Positions 1 to 8,389 of a DNA stretch of 64,000 nucleotides are shown here, piece after piece; the stretch's first letter is position 1; the number at the start of each line of letters is the position of its first letter. A model generated the notes under the pieces. The model made no database searches, was not told where the DNA came from, and saw only the letters and a list, made by a program, of their open reading frames with translations. Origin of the DNA: Bradyrhizobium stylosanthis (GTDB lineage Bacteria; Pseudomonadota; Alphaproteobacteria; Rhizobiales; Xanthobacteraceae). A program made the translations under genes and the position numbers. The stretch lies in the NCBI RefSeq assembly GCF_001641335.1, contig NZ_LVEM01000002.1, positions 909,663-973,662 of the forward strand, given 5' to 3'.

Positions 1-1
1 C

Positions 2-229
2 GGCTTCTTCGATCCCGGTTTCGGCTATGCCGGTGCGGGCGGGCTTGGATCGCGGGCGGTGCTCGAAGTGCGCTCGCGCGAGGTGCCGTTCATCCTCGAG
101 CACGGCCAGATCGTCGGCCGCCTCGTCTACGAGAAGATGCTGGCGCGCCCCGATGCGATGTACGGCCAGCGCATCGGTTCCAATTACCAGGCCCAGGGCC
201 TCAAACTATCGAAGCATTTCCGGGTGTAG
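2..229 (+). CDS. dcd: dCTP deaminase (2'-deoxycytidine 5'-triphosphate deaminase), C-terminal fragment
   Basis: Only the last 75 codons are inside the window; the start lies upstream. The enzyme deaminates dCTP to dUTP, feeding dTMP synthesis in the cytoplasm. The visible part contains GFFDPGFGYAG followed by AVLEVRSREVPF and a GQIVGRLVYEKM segment, which match the C-terminal half of the dCTP deaminase/dUTPase fold of the long alphaproteobacterial form. The tail ends KLSKHFRV and stops at TAG 227-229. The family assignment rests on these motifs alone because the N-terminal catalytic part is not visible. Confidence 0.85.
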   Translation, partial: GFFDPGFGYAGAGGLGSRAVLEVRSREVPFILEHGQIVGRLVYEKMLARPDAMYGQRIGSNYQAQGLKLSKHFRV

Positions 230-243
230 TCCTACACCCTACT

Positions 244-344
244 GTCATGCCCCGGCTCGACCGGGCATCCAGTACGCCGCGACCTCGCGTTCGATCACTG
301 CTGCCTCGGACTACTGGATCGCCCGATCAAGTCGGGCGATGACA
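244..344. repeat. Intergenic hairpin repeat downstream of dcd
   Basis: Two imperfectly inverted arms: gtcatgccccggctcgacc at the left and a cgatcaagtcgggcgatgac version at the right, with internal ccagta/tactgg complementarity. It lies between dcd and the PAS gene. It is of the same general build as the other intergenic repeats in this window but has a different core. Confidence 0.7.
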
Positions 345-397
345 CCGAATGTGTGGCAGGATGCCTAACCAAATCCGGCATCATGTGGGGTGATGAG

Positions 398-811
398 ATG
401 GTGGACCAATCCCAGCTCGACGCATACATCCTCGACGATGTCGCGGACGCGCTGATCTATTCGGATCGCGCTGGCACGATCACGCGCTGGAATCGCGCAT
501 CGGCGGCACTGTTCGGCTTCGCTGCCGACGAAGCGCTCGGCCAGAATCTCGACCTCATCATTCCCGAGCATCTGCGCGCCGCGCACTGGAAAGGTTTTGA
601 GGCTGCGCTCGCGAGCGGCACGATGAAGCTTGCGGGCAAGCCGACGCTGACCCGCGCGCTGCACAAGAGCGGCCGCAAGCTCTACATCGAGATGACCTTC
701 GCGCTGGTGCGCGACGCCGGCGGCGCGGTGCAGGGATCGGTCGCGATGGCGCGCGACGTCACCGAACGCGTCGAGCGCGATCGCGCTGCGAAGGCTGCAC
801 AAAATTCGTGA
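398..811 (+). CDS. PAS domain protein without output domain
   Basis: A 137-residue protein made of essentially one PAS sensor fold. It opens with DDVADALIYSDRAG, has the typical ITRWNRASAALFGF core and an EALGQNLDLIIPEHLR stretch, and ends with a PAC-like GSVAMARDVTER segment. No kinase, GGDEF or HTH domain follows, so it probably acts as a stand-alone sensor or adaptor binding a small ligand or cofactor. I chose ATG 398 because ggggtgatgag precedes it; an in-frame ATG at 383 would add five residues. It stands alone between two intergenic regions. Confidence 0.8.
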   Translation: MVDQSQLDAYILDDVADALIYSDRAGTITRWNRASAALFGFAADEALGQNLDLIIPEHLRAAHWKGFEAALASGTMKLAGKPTLTRALHKSGRKLYIEMTFALVRDAGGAVQGSVAMARDVTERVERDRAAKAAQNS

Positions 812-915
812 TGCGGAATTGACGGGCCGCCGCGCAGAGAGCCTTGCGCGCGCGTCATGTTGCCTGTCGGCGGAGGCGGTGACACACTCGATTGCAACAA
901 CGATCGGGAGCGAAC

Positions 916-1968
916 ATGACCACGCCAGGCGACACCGCGCAGGAAGCCCAATGGAAGCGCTGGCGCGCGGTTGCCGACCTCTACCACGCTTTTTTCACCG
1001 GCCTCATCCTCACCGTCGTCACGCGCCGCGGCACGGCGGATGCCGCCGAATTCGTCTTCCGCGTGTTCCGCCGCCAGCAGCAGGAGCGCTTCCTGCCGGG
1101 GCTCAAGAAGCTCGGGATCGATCATCTGCCGCCGGCGGTGGCCGCCGCGCAATATCACTATCTCTCCAACTGGATCGGCGGCGTCCACGTCGAATACATG
1201 TACGAGAGCGACACCAAGGCCTGGATCCGCTATCCGCCGCCGCGCTGGATCTGGAAGGGCACCGCGATCTGCGGCGTGCCGGGCGAAGTCTCGCGCGCGA
1301 TGCTGCGCGGTTGGCACGCCAACAACGGCGTCGCGCTCGGCGATACCAGGCTCGGCTTCGTCTGCACCAAGCAGAGCGTCGACGGCCAGGACGGGCTCGA
1401 AGGCTACTATCACCAGTACGACCATCCACTCGAACCGGACCAGCGCCTCGTGTTCGCACGCCATCTGGAGGCGCCGCTGTTCGATGCCAGGACTGCGCCG
1501 GCATTGCCGGTCGCGAGCTGGCCGAAGCCTCGGCTGGAAAAGGCGTATCGCAACTACGCGATGGAATATGTCCGCACCGCCGCGCCTGTGATGGTGCAGC
1601 TGTTCGGTCCGGAGGATGCCGGCTATTTGCTGCACCTCACCGGCAAGCTGATCGGGATGCAATATTTCGACGAGGTTGCCGCGGCGCTGTCGATGAGCCG
1701 CGGTGGCGCGAGCGAGTTCGCAGCGTTCCTGGACGCCCTGTTCGCCGCGCAGGATGACGCCGCCGAGACGATACAGTCCGAAGGCGCGTTCGAAATCCGC
1801 CAGCAGAGCTGGAAGCTGATGGACGACGTCGCCGACTATCACCGCGCCTGCGCCAAGGTGCTGGAGGGTTTGTTCGAAGGACTGGCTGCGGGATGCGGCC
1901 GGCATATCGGCGTGCAGATGCGCACCGCTGCGGGCGGCCGTCCGCCGCTGGTCTGGACGATCGGGTGA
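916..1968 (+). CDS. Conserved hypothetical protein, about 350 aa, soluble
   Basis: I do not recognise a confident family. The protein has no signal peptide or membrane segment. Features seen are a charged N-terminus (MTTPGDTAQEAQWKRWRAV), an aromatic stretch around residues 85-105 (YPPPRWIWKG), a CGVPGEVSRAMLRGWHANNG motif near residue 110, and a helical C-terminal third. The ATG at 916 is chosen over one at 892 because gggagcg precedes it at good spacing. The CGVPGEV...GWHANNG block resembles small-molecule-binding or hydrolase-like folds, but that is only a guess. The gene is monocistronic, with a hairpin shortly downstream. Confidence 0.7.
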   Translation: MTTPGDTAQEAQWKRWRAVADLYHAFFTGLILTVVTRRGTADAAEFVFRVFRRQQQERFLPGLKKLGIDHLPPAVAAAQYHYLSNWIGGVHVEYMYESDTKAWIRYPPPRWIWKGTAICGVPGEVSRAMLRGWHANNGVALGDTRLGFVCTKQSVDGQDGLEGYYHQYDHPLEPDQRLVFARHLEAPLFDARTAPALPVASWPKPRLEKAYRNYAMEYVRTAAPVMVQLFGPEDAGYLLHLTGKLIGMQYFDEVAAALSMSRGGASEFAAFLDALFAAQDDAAETIQSEGAFEIRQQSWKLMDDVADYHRACAKVLEGLFEGLAAGCGRHIGVQMRTAAGGRPPLVWTIG

Positions 1969-1990
1969 TGCGGATGCGGCCGAAGCTTTG

Positions 1991-2014
1991 CCTCTCCCCG
2001 CAAGCGGGGAGAGG
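1991..2014. repeat. Short perfect hairpin (cctctccccgc stem)
   Basis: An 11-bp perfect inverted repeat with a 2-nt aa loop, just after the hypothetical gene ending at 1968. The exact reverse complement of this 24-mer occurs at 42501-42524. It could serve as a factor-independent terminator without a clear T run, or be a small dispersed repeat. Confidence 0.7.
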
Positions 2015-2194
2015 GAGAAGAGCCGCAATTCCACGGGCTGAAATGCGCTGCCGCAGGGCACGCCTGCATCCGGCGCAGGAGGAATCGGCAATCGCCGTGC
2101 TAACAAGCCCGCACCGCGCCCTGCGCGCGAACGGATTTATTGGCACACCAAGTGATTGCCGCGCCGCGAATGGCGTCCCTGCCCGGGAGAGGAC

Positions 2195-3640
2195 ATGTCC
2201 GACATCGCCGAGATCCCGGTCGATGAGCAAGAGCGCCCGCTGCCGCCGCCGCCGCGTCCCATCAGGAGCGCGCTGACCGACGGGCCGATCCTGCGCACGC
2301 TGCTCTCGCTGGCCTGGCCGAACGTGATCGCGCTGTCGGCCGGCACCTGCACGGTGATCGCGGAGACCTCCTATATCGGCCGGCTCGGCGTCGAGGCGCT
2401 GGCCGCGATGGCGCTGGTGTTTCCGACAGTGATCCTGACCATGACCATGTCCGGCGGTGCCATGGGCGGCGCGGTCGCGTCGTCCATCGCGCGTGCGCTC
2501 GGCGCCGGCGACCGCAAGCGGGCCGGCACGCTCGCCATGCACGCCATGCTGATCGGCATCAGCTTCGGCCTCGTCTTCATGCTGGGCATGCTGATCTTCG
2601 GCCCCACGGTGCTCGAAATGCTCGGCGGCCGCGGTGATGTGCTGACGCATGCGATCGCCTACACGCAGGTGTTCTTCGGCGGCGCCGTGCTGCCCTGGCT
2701 GCTCAACACCATGGCCGGCATCCTGCGCGGCACCGGCAACATGAAGCTGCCGTCGTTCCTCATCCTCAACTCCGCGGCCTGGCAGATCGTGCTCGGCGGC
2801 ACGCTCGGCCTCGGGCTCGGCCCGGTGCCGCAATTCGGCATGCGCGGCGTCGCGGCCGGCGCGCTGATCGCCTATTGCATGAACATCACGATCATGGGCT
2901 GGTACCTGTTCTCCGGCCGGGCGCGGATCGCACTGAAGCTGCGCGGCCTGCGCATCCAGTGGGCGATGTTCTTCGACATCCTGAAGGTCGGCGCCATCGC
3001 CTGCTTCTCCCCGCTGCAATCGGTGCTGACGATCTCGATCTTCACCCACATGCTGGCGAAGTTCGGCACGGCGATCCTCGCCGGCTACGGCGTCGGCGCC
3101 CGGCTGGAATTTTTGCTGACCTCGATCGCGTTCTCGTTCGGCATTGCCTGCGTGCCGATGGTCGGGATGGCGATCGGCGCCGGCCGCATCGCGCGGGCCC
3201 GGCGCATCGCCTGGACCGCAAGCGTTGCCGCCTTCGTCGCCGTCGGCGCGCCCGCGTCCCTCGTTGCGATCTACCCCGATCTCTGGGTCAACATCTTCAC
3301 CGACAGCGCGGCCGTGCGCGCGGCGAGCCATCAATATCTCTCGACGGTCGGGCCGTTCTACGCGTTCTTCGGCCTTGCGACGGTGATGTATTTCTCCTCG
3401 CAGGGCGCGGCGAAGGTGATCGGCCCGGTGCTGGCGCAGACCGCGCGGCTGATCTACATCTCTGCGGTCGGCTGGTGGCTGTCGACGCATGACGCCACCG
3501 CGCAGAGCTTTTTCTGGCTGGCCGCAAGCTCGATGGTCGTGCTCGGCTTGCTGTCGTGCTCCAGCGTCCTGCTGACGCGCTGGGGCCCGCGCGTGAGCAA
3601 GCCCGCGATCAGGCCGGCCCTATCCAGCGCGGCGGATTAG
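2195..3640 (+). CDS. MATE family multidrug/toxin efflux transporter
   Basis: A 481-residue integral inner-membrane protein with about twelve hydrophobic segments, the normal MATE size. MATE proteins export cationic drugs and metabolites using Na+ or H+ gradients. The sequence has the duplicated MATE layout, with LLSLAWPNVIALSAG opening the first half and ILKVGAIACFSPLQSVLT opening the second near residue 260. A roughly 25-residue proline-rich cytoplasmic tail (PLPPPPRP) precedes the first helix. ATG 2195 is chosen because gggagagg lies just upstream; an earlier ATG at 2156 lacks a ribosome site. The substrate cannot be told from sequence. Confidence 0.9.
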   Translation: MSDIAEIPVDEQERPLPPPPRPIRSALTDGPILRTLLSLAWPNVIALSAGTCTVIAETSYIGRLGVEALAAMALVFPTVILTMTMSGGAMGGAVASSIARALGAGDRKRAGTLAMHAMLIGISFGLVFMLGMLIFGPTVLEMLGGRGDVLTHAIAYTQVFFGGAVLPWLLNTMAGILRGTGNMKLPSFLILNSAAWQIVLGGTLGLGLGPVPQFGMRGVAAGALIAYCMNITIMGWYLFSGRARIALKLRGLRIQWAMFFDILKVGAIACFSPLQSVLTISIFTHMLAKFGTAILAGYGVGARLEFLLTSIAFSFGIACVPMVGMAIGAGRIARARRIAWTASVAAFVAVGAPASLVAIYPDLWVNIFTDSAAVRAASHQYLSTVGPFYAFFGLATVMYFSSQGAAKVIGPVLAQTARLIYISAVGWWLSTHDATAQSFFWLAASSMVVLGLLSCSSVLLTRWGPRVSKPAIRPALSSAAD

Positions 3641-3783
3641 GACGCGCTCGCCGGATTTTTGTTTCCAAATGTTTCTGCTTGCTGCCTGGCAATGCCGGGT
3701 AACCGAAGCCGTGCCTTGCCGAAGGCTCCGCGCCAGCTCCTGGCGACAATTTCGCCGCGAGTTCATCAGCACGGAAAGCCACC

Positions 3784-4467
3784 ATGACCTCGATTTCGGC
3801 GCTCTCCTCTCATCACCACGCGTCACCATTGCAAAGATTGCAGGACGAACTGCAGGCGGAAGTCGATTCCGGCGCGATCAGCTCGACCGATCAGTCGGCG
3901 TTGTCGTCTGCGCTCGGGGACATCGACTCCGCCCTGCAATCGAGCAGGACGAGCGATCAGTCGAGCGGCACCCGGCTGTCGCCGGACGAGTTCGCCTCCA
4001 GGATCGACGATCTCATCCAGCAGGAAGTGTCGAGCGGCAAGCTGACCGACCAGCAGGCCACCGAGCTGCAGGGTGTGTTCAAGGCGGCGTTCTCCCATGG
4101 TCCGGGTGGACCCGGCGGAGCCGGTGGCCCGCCGCCCGGACCGCCGCCGTCTGGCGGATCTTCGGCCGGCGGCACGGACAGCTCGTCGAGCGGCAATCCG
4201 CTGGTGGATCTGCTGCAGCAATTCCTTCAGTCGCTGACGAGCTCGTCCACCGATTCGACCTCGTCCAGCACGACCGGATCGAGCGACACGACGACCGGGA
4301 GCAACACGAAGGGTTCGTCCAGCACCACGTCGGCGACGGAGCTGCTGCAGCAATTTCTCCAATCGCTGCAGGACTCGTTCGCCGACCACACTTACGACGC
4401 AGGATCGACCGATGCGGCGACTGCAAACGCGTCGGTGTCCGGCGTCCTTCTCAACGATCGGATCTGA
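3784..4467 (+). CDS. Ser/Thr/Gly-rich protein with duplicated helical modules
   Basis: A 227-residue protein of unknown function. Residues about 15-50 (LQDELQAEVDSGAISSTDQ) and 75-105 (IDDLIQQEVSSGKLTDQQA) look like two copies of one amphipathic helical module. A Gly/Pro-rich spacer follows, then two copies of an LLQQFLQSL motif separated by a Ser/Thr-rich linker. There is no obvious signal peptide or membrane segment. The linker composition suggests an extended surface or secreted protein, but no export signal is visible. Codon usage is high-GC like the neighbours, so it is likely a real gene. Confidence 0.7.
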   Translation: MTSISALSSHHHASPLQRLQDELQAEVDSGAISSTDQSALSSALGDIDSALQSSRTSDQSSGTRLSPDEFASRIDDLIQQEVSSGKLTDQQATELQGVFKAAFSHGPGGPGGAGGPPPGPPPSGGSSAGGTDSSSSGNPLVDLLQQFLQSLTSSSTDSTSSSTTGSSDTTTGSNTKGSSSTTSATELLQQFLQSLQDSFADHTYDAGSTDAATANASVSGVLLNDRI

Positions 4468-4617
4468 TACCGGCGACGCCCCCACTCGCCGGCCAGGTGC
4501 AGCCATCCTTCGTGCCCCGCGAAGGGTGGTTGCCTCGTTGTCTGCACGGCAGGTCTCGTAGCCCGGATGGCGCGCAGCGCGATCCGGGGATCCATCCTTG
4601 CGGCGATATGCTTCGTT

Positions 4618-5124
4618 CTAGCGATGCTTGTGACGGCGATGGCCGCCGCCGCCGACATTGGCGAGCCGCATCAATTGCGGGATCATCGCCATCATGTCGC
4701 CGCCACCGGCGCCGCCGAGCATGCCCATGATATCGCCGCCGCCCATGCCGCCGAAACCGGTCGGCATCGTGCCGCCGCCCATCGGCGCGTAGCCGCCGTA
4801 ATTGGGCGCGCCGAAGCCGCCGCCGAGATTGCCGCCGCCGAGGCCGCCAAGACCTCCGCCGCCGCCCATCATGCCACTGAGCCCGCCGCCACCGTTCTCC
4901 ATCATGCGGCTCATCATCGGGCCCATGGTCTGCATCAGCATGGCGAAGCGGCGCTTGCCCATCTTCGCCTTCATCATCTCCAGCATCGGCGCCATCTGGG
5001 TCATCATGTCCTCGCCGCCGGCACCTCCGCCGCCGAGGAACTGCGCCTTTGCCGGCACGCTCGAAATCGAAAACAGCAGCAGCACGGCGGCTGCCTGGCA
5101 GATCACCTTGTCCGCACCTCTCAT
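4618..5124 (-). CDS. Exported Gly/Met-rich low-complexity protein
   Basis: A 168-residue protein with a clear N-terminal signal peptide (VICQAAAVLLLFSISSVPAKA) likely cut after AKA. The mature part has a methionine-rich region (MMTQMAPMLEMMKAKMGK) followed by long glycine runs and a basic histidine-rich end (GGGGHRRHKHR). Methionine and histidine clusters can bind copper or other soft metals, so a periplasmic metal-binding role is possible but unproven. ATG 5124 has gaggag upstream on the minus strand; longer in-frame starts lack one. No partner gene is evident. Confidence 0.7.
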   Translation of the reverse strand: MRGADKVICQAAAVLLLFSISSVPAKAQFLGGGGAGGEDMMTQMAPMLEMMKAKMGKRRFAMLMQTMGPMMSRMMENGGGGLSGMMGGGGGLGGLGGGNLGGGFGAPNYGGYAPMGGGTMPTGFGGMGGGDIMGMLGGAGGGDMMAMIPQLMRLANVGGGGHRRHKHR

Positions 5125-5224
5125 CGCATGCTCCTCGCGTGCGTGGCGCTGCCGGGAGAGCAGAGCCAACCGGACGCACGCGGGCATGGTTACGGCCGGG
5201 AAGGGTGCGGCTCTGTGAGAAATA

Positions 5225-5626
5225 TCACGCAGCCGCCGCCGGGAACGCGCGGTGGATGGCGGCGACGGCGTCCTTCGTCTGGCCCTGGACGTAAGGGGCG
5301 AGCTCGTTCGGCAGCATGTCGATGATCCAGACCAGCCGGCACCGCGCCTCGCCTTCGGCGATCACCTGCACCGACGCGCTGTAGTGCTTCAGCCGCTCGT
5401 TGCTGATGGCATAGACGAGGCGCTGCCGCGCGTCGTCGCAATCGACCAGCACCTCGCGCGCCACCGAACCGTTGGCGAAGGTGACGATACGTTCATCGCC
5501 ATCGAGCGTGCAGGCGGTGACGAAGCCCGGCGCAAGCCGCTCGGGCAGCGCGCCGAAATCGCGCACCGCATCCCAGACGTCGCGGGCTGGGGTATTGAGA
5601 AGAATGTCGTTGTGGATGGAAGCCAT
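5225..5626 (-). CDS. SRPBCC family protein (polyketide cyclase/lipid-binding fold)
   Basis: A 133-residue START-like protein. It begins ASIHNDILLNTPARDVWDAV, the usual first strand and helix of the SRPBCC fold, followed by a strand-rich middle (DERIVTFANGSVAREVLV) and a long C-terminal helix. Such proteins bind a hydrophobic ligand in a cavity; many bacterial members have no assigned substrate. ATG 5626 is preceded by aaggac. The extended open frame upstream is an intergenic repeat read through, so it is not included. Confidence 0.85.
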   Translation of the reverse strand: MASIHNDILLNTPARDVWDAVRDFGALPERLAPGFVTACTLDGDERIVTFANGSVAREVLVDCDDARQRLVYAISNERLKHYSASVQVIAEGEARCRLVWIIDMLPNELAPYVQGQTKDAVAAIHRAFPAAAA

Positions 5627-5668
5627 GGAGATGTCCTTTGATCTGATCAGGTGGTCGCAATAAACACC

Positions 5669-5754
5669 GTCATTGCGAGCGCAGCGAAGCAATCCAGAAA
5701 TCTTTCCGCACAGGCAGTCTGGATTGCTTCGTCGCAAGAGCTCCTCGCAATGAC
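5669..5754. repeat. Intergenic repeat, 'cattgcgag' family
   Basis: Long imperfect palindrome starting gtcattgcgagcgcagcg and ending gagctcctcgcaatgac, with gcaatccaga/tctggattgc inner arms. A second member is at 29147-29266. It lies upstream of the SRPBCC gene. Confidence 0.85.
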
Positions 5755-5773
5755 GGCGGCCGGCCGTTGCGGC

Positions 5774-6133
5774 TCACACGCAAACTGCCTCCACATTGTT
5801 CCCATCCGGATCGATCAGGAACGCCGCGTAGTAAGTCGGGCTGTAATCCCTACGCGGCCCGGCGCCGCCATTGTCGCGGCCGCCGCTCTTGAGGCCCTCG
5901 TTGTGAAACGCCTTGACCGCGTCATGGTCCTTGGCGCGAAAGGCGATATGCGCGCCGTCGGCCTTGCGTCCCTTGTTCAGATGCAGCCACAGCGCCGGCT
6001 CGCCCTTCGGCCCGAAGCCGGCATAGCCGTCGCCGCTGGAGCACAGGACATAACCGAGCGGCGCCAGCACCGCGGTGTAGAAGCGCGTGGCGGCGTCGAG
6101 GTCGGCAACGCGCAGTCCGATGTGGTCATACAT
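5774..6133 (-). CDS. VOC family (glyoxalase/bleomycin-resistance fold) protein
   Basis: A 119-residue single-domain vicinal-oxygen-chelate protein. It begins YDHIGLRVADLDAATRFYTA, the classic first beta-alpha unit with a metal-ligand His, and ends AAFLIDPDGNNVEAVCV, the conserved last strand carrying the Glu ligand. Members are metal-dependent lyases, dioxygenases or drug-binding proteins; the substrate is not predictable. ATG 6133 follows ggagacgatc; an ATG 12 bp upstream is also possible. Confidence 0.9.
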   Translation of the reverse strand: MYDHIGLRVADLDAATRFYTAVLAPLGYVLCSSGDGYAGFGPKGEPALWLHLNKGRKADGAHIAFRAKDHDAVKAFHNEGLKSGGRDNGGAGPRRDYSPTYYAAFLIDPDGNNVEAVCV

Positions 6134-6203
6134 GATCGTCTCCATTGCAAAGCGCGCCGAACGTGGCGCGCGCCGGAGACGACCCTAGTCAGTAGAGGGC
6201 AAG

Positions 6204-6225
6204 CCGCTCTTGGAGAATCTTGCGC
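6204..6225 (-). pseudogene. Possible relic of an AraC-type regulator C-terminus
   Basis: A 22-bp segment identical to 6648-6669, which encodes the end of the intact AraC-type gene. On the minus strand it reads [12 protein letters not shown] and then a stop, against [12 protein letters not shown] and stop in the intact gene. No further similarity is clear upstream, so this is either the last remnant of a decayed paralogue or a small duplicated fragment. Confidence 0.4.
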
Positions 6226-6259
6226 ATCCTCGCCGGTGAACACCAGCCCGTGGGTCGGG

Positions 6260-6538
6260 CTAGATCGGATAGCGCCATTTCAAGGCACGGCGCAGCAGCA
6301 AGATCACGATGAACAGGACAACCACGATCGGCCAATAGGGCCATGGGATCGGCCCTTCGTGCCCAAGGTGAGCCATGTACAGGGAGAGGCCGAGCAGGGT
6401 CATGGTGAGCGCCGCGGTCGACCAGTACAGCGGTGATCGCGCCATACCGGTTGCAGCATATTCGTCCGCCTTTTCATGCGCGCGCCTCATGCGATAGCAG
6501 GCGAAGGCACCGAAACCGATGATGAGGATCCATTCCAC
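6260..6538 (-). CDS. Small membrane protein, hypothetical
   Basis: A 92-residue protein with three predicted membrane segments: MEWILIIGFGAFACY at the N-terminus, a middle TAALTMTLLGLSLYMA segment and a C-terminal WPIVVVLFIVILLLRRAL. A charged cytoplasmic stretch (RMRRAHEKADEYAA) separates the first two. No family is recognised. It lies just downstream of the AraC-type gene on the same strand, 93 bp away, so it could be co-transcribed. Confidence 0.6.
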   Translation of the reverse strand: MEWILIIGFGAFACYRMRRAHEKADEYAATGMARSPLYWSTAALTMTLLGLSLYMAHLGHEGPIPWPYWPIVVVLFIVILLLRRALKWRYPI

Positions 6539-6631
6539 GCTGCGTCTCGTCGTGCACTCCGGCCGAACGCTAACGCCATGTGCCGCAAGCGGCGATCTAT
6601 TCCTTCGCGTCTGGTCAACGAAGGCTTAGCG

Positions 6632-7471
6632 TCAGTTCACAGCCAACCGCTCTTGGAGAATCTTGCGCTCGCCCTTTGAGGCCTGCCGGAACTTCGTCGG
6701 CGACACTCCGGCGGCGCGATGAAAAGTGCGGACGAAGTTGGAGAGGTCGCCGAAACCGACGTCATAGGCGATGTCGGTGACGGCGATGTCGTCCTCGGTG
6801 AGCCTGCGCGCGGCGTGGCGCAGCCGCGATCGCACCAGATATTGATGCGGGGTGACGCCGAGCACGGCCGAGAACAGCCGCAGGAAATGGAACGGGCTAA
6901 GGCCGGCCTGCTTTGCGGCCTGTTCGAGGTCGACCTCGGCATGCGAATTGTCGTCGATCCACAGCGCGGCCTCCACAGCGCGGCGGCGGTCGCGCGCGGT
7001 CGGTGTCGCGGGCTTGCGCGTCTTGCCGGAGACGATTTCGACGAAGCGGCCGGCCAGGATCTGTCCGACCTCGTCGAGGCCGAGGTCGCTGTTGCCATCT
7101 GCTGCCGTCTGGGCGAGCTCGCCCAGCACCATCAGCTCGGGCAGCGGCGGCGTCGCGCCGACCTGCCAGACGTCGCGCCGCCCACCGAGCGCGTCGACCA
7201 TGTCCTCGCTGAGGAAGAACGACAGGCAGACATCGCCCGAGACGTGCTCGTGCGTGCAGGTGTATTCCTCGCCGGGTGCGCCGACCAGCATCGAGCCCGC
7301 CACCAGCTCGAAGAAGCCGGCGCGGCAATGGCAGCCGAAACTGCCGGAGCGGACATAGGCGATGGAATGGCCGGTGCGGCATTCCGCAAACGGCGTGTCG
7401 TCCGGTCCCGCATCGCAGCGAAACTCGGAGACGGTCATCGATCGTGTCGTCAGCAGCGTGGTGGCATCCAT
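6632..7471 (-). CDS. AraC family transcriptional regulator
   Basis: A 279-residue regulator with an N-terminal cupin-like sensing domain ([31 protein letters not shown]) and a C-terminal double helix-turn-helix of about 100 residues. The DNA-binding part shows [19 protein letters not shown] and [18 protein letters not shown], the hallmark AraC motifs. Five cysteines in the sensing half could give it metal or redox sensitivity, an inference only. The neighbouring minus-strand genes (membrane protein, VOC, SRPBCC) are possible targets. ATG 7471 is used; ATG 7438 is an alternative. Confidence 0.9.
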   Translation of the reverse strand: MDATTLLTTRSMTVSEFRCDAGPDDTPFAECRTGHSIAYVRSGSFGCHCRAGFFELVAGSMLVGAPGEEYTCTHEHVSGDVCLSFFLSEDMVDALGGRRDVWQVGATPPLPELMVLGELAQTAADGNSDLGLDEVGQILAGRFVEIVSGKTRKPATPTARDRRRAVEAALWIDDNSHAEVDLEQAAKQAGLSPFHFLRLFSAVLGVTPHQYLVRSRLRHAARRLTEDDIAVTDIAYDVGFGDLSNFVRTFHRAAGVSPTKFRQASKGERKILQERLAVN

Positions 7472-7564
7472 GCCGCGTTATCTAGGGATGATCCGGGCAA
7501 GTGTGTAGCGGTTGTCCGGCAAGATCATGCCCAAAAAATCAAAGCCAGCGATCAGGATCGCGCC

Positions 7565-8143
7565 TCAGCTGGGCGCGCGTGGCGGGGCAACGGGCAGCAG
7601 CACGTCGAACAGCGTCTTGCTGGCGATCGGATGGGCACCCTCGAGCGACAACAGCCGCCGCTTGGAGATCACCCCGCCATAGGGCGAGAGCCGGTCGGTG
7701 TAATTGCCGGCCTCCAGCACGCGGTGGCAGGGCACGATCAGCATGTAGGGATTCTTGGCGATGGCCTGCGCCACCGAATGCGCGGCGCCGGAGGCGCCCA
7801 GCGCCCTGGCGATCTCGTGATAGGTGCGCGTCTCCCCGCGCGGGATCGTGCAGGCGTATTCATAGACCCGCCGGTTGAAGCCCGGCACGCCGCCGGCATC
7901 GAGGCTGACCTCGGAGAAATCGGGATCGCTGCCTTGCAGCAAGGCCACGATGCCCTCGATCGCAAGCTCGGTATTGAGCGGCGGCTGCTGCTCGCGCGCC
8001 TCGGGATGGACCTGGAAAATCCGGCGGCGGGTATCGATCTCCCGCGCCTCCGGCAACTGCACGGCCACGACGCCGGTGCCGCTCCAGATGATGCCGCAGC
8101 GCCCTATCGCCGTGTTGAATATCGTATAGCCGCGCCCCACCAT
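7565..8143 (-). CDS. ogt: Methylated-DNA-[protein]-cysteine S-methyltransferase
   Basis: A 192-residue O6-alkylguanine-DNA alkyltransferase. It repairs O6-methylguanine by irreversible transfer of the alkyl group to its own cysteine. The active-site block NPYMLIVPCHRVLEAGNY is complete, with the acceptor Cys in PCHRV, and the preceding ARALGASGAAHSVAQAIAKNP contains the DNA-binding helix. The N-terminal domain (FNTAIGRCGIIWSGTGVV) is typical of Ogt rather than the bifunctional Ada. Start ATG 8143 gives the family's usual N-terminus; the upstream extension is not conserved-looking. It is monocistronic. Confidence 0.92.
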   Translation of the reverse strand: MVGRGYTIFNTAIGRCGIIWSGTGVVAVQLPEAREIDTRRRIFQVHPEAREQQPPLNTELAIEGIVALLQGSDPDFSEVSLDAGGVPGFNRRVYEYACTIPRGETRTYHEIARALGASGAAHSVAQAIAKNPYMLIVPCHRVLEAGNYTDRLSPYGGVISKRRLLSLEGAHPIASKTLFDVLLPVAPPRAPS

Positions 8144-8315
8144 GCACACGCCCCACTCAGTGCACGTTTTTCCCCCGACGGCTGGATCATAACACTGCCA
8201 CAATCCGGCGCACCCAAAATCTTGCCAAAACCTTAAGAAGCATCCGGCTGCCCGCGCCAAACCGCTTGGCGAGGCGCGCCGTCTCGGCTAATCAGGACAG
8301 GCGCGAAGCGCATCT

Positions 8316-8389
8316 GCGGGCGTAGTTCAATGGTAGAACGGCAGCTTCCCAAGCTGCATACGAGGGTTCGATTCCCTTCGCCCGCTCCA
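8316..8389 (+). tRNA. tRNA-Gly (anticodon CCC)
   Basis: A full cloverleaf can be folded. The acceptor stem pairs gcgggcg at 8316-8322 with cgcccgc at 8379-8385, the anticodon stem gcagc/gctgc encloses the loop ttcccaa, and the T arm is agggttcgattccct. Discriminator T 8386 is followed by an encoded CCA at 8387-8389. The anticodon CCC reads GGG codons. Confidence 0.97.

Noticed and set aside
1637..3490. 617-codon minus-strand frame opposite the MATE gene
   Set aside because: Antisense of a clear membrane transporter, with very high Arg/Asp/Gly content and no domain.
5627..5737. N-terminal extension of the SRPBCC protein
   Set aside because: The added residues are a translation of the intergenic repeat at 5669-5754; ATG 5626 has a ribosome site.
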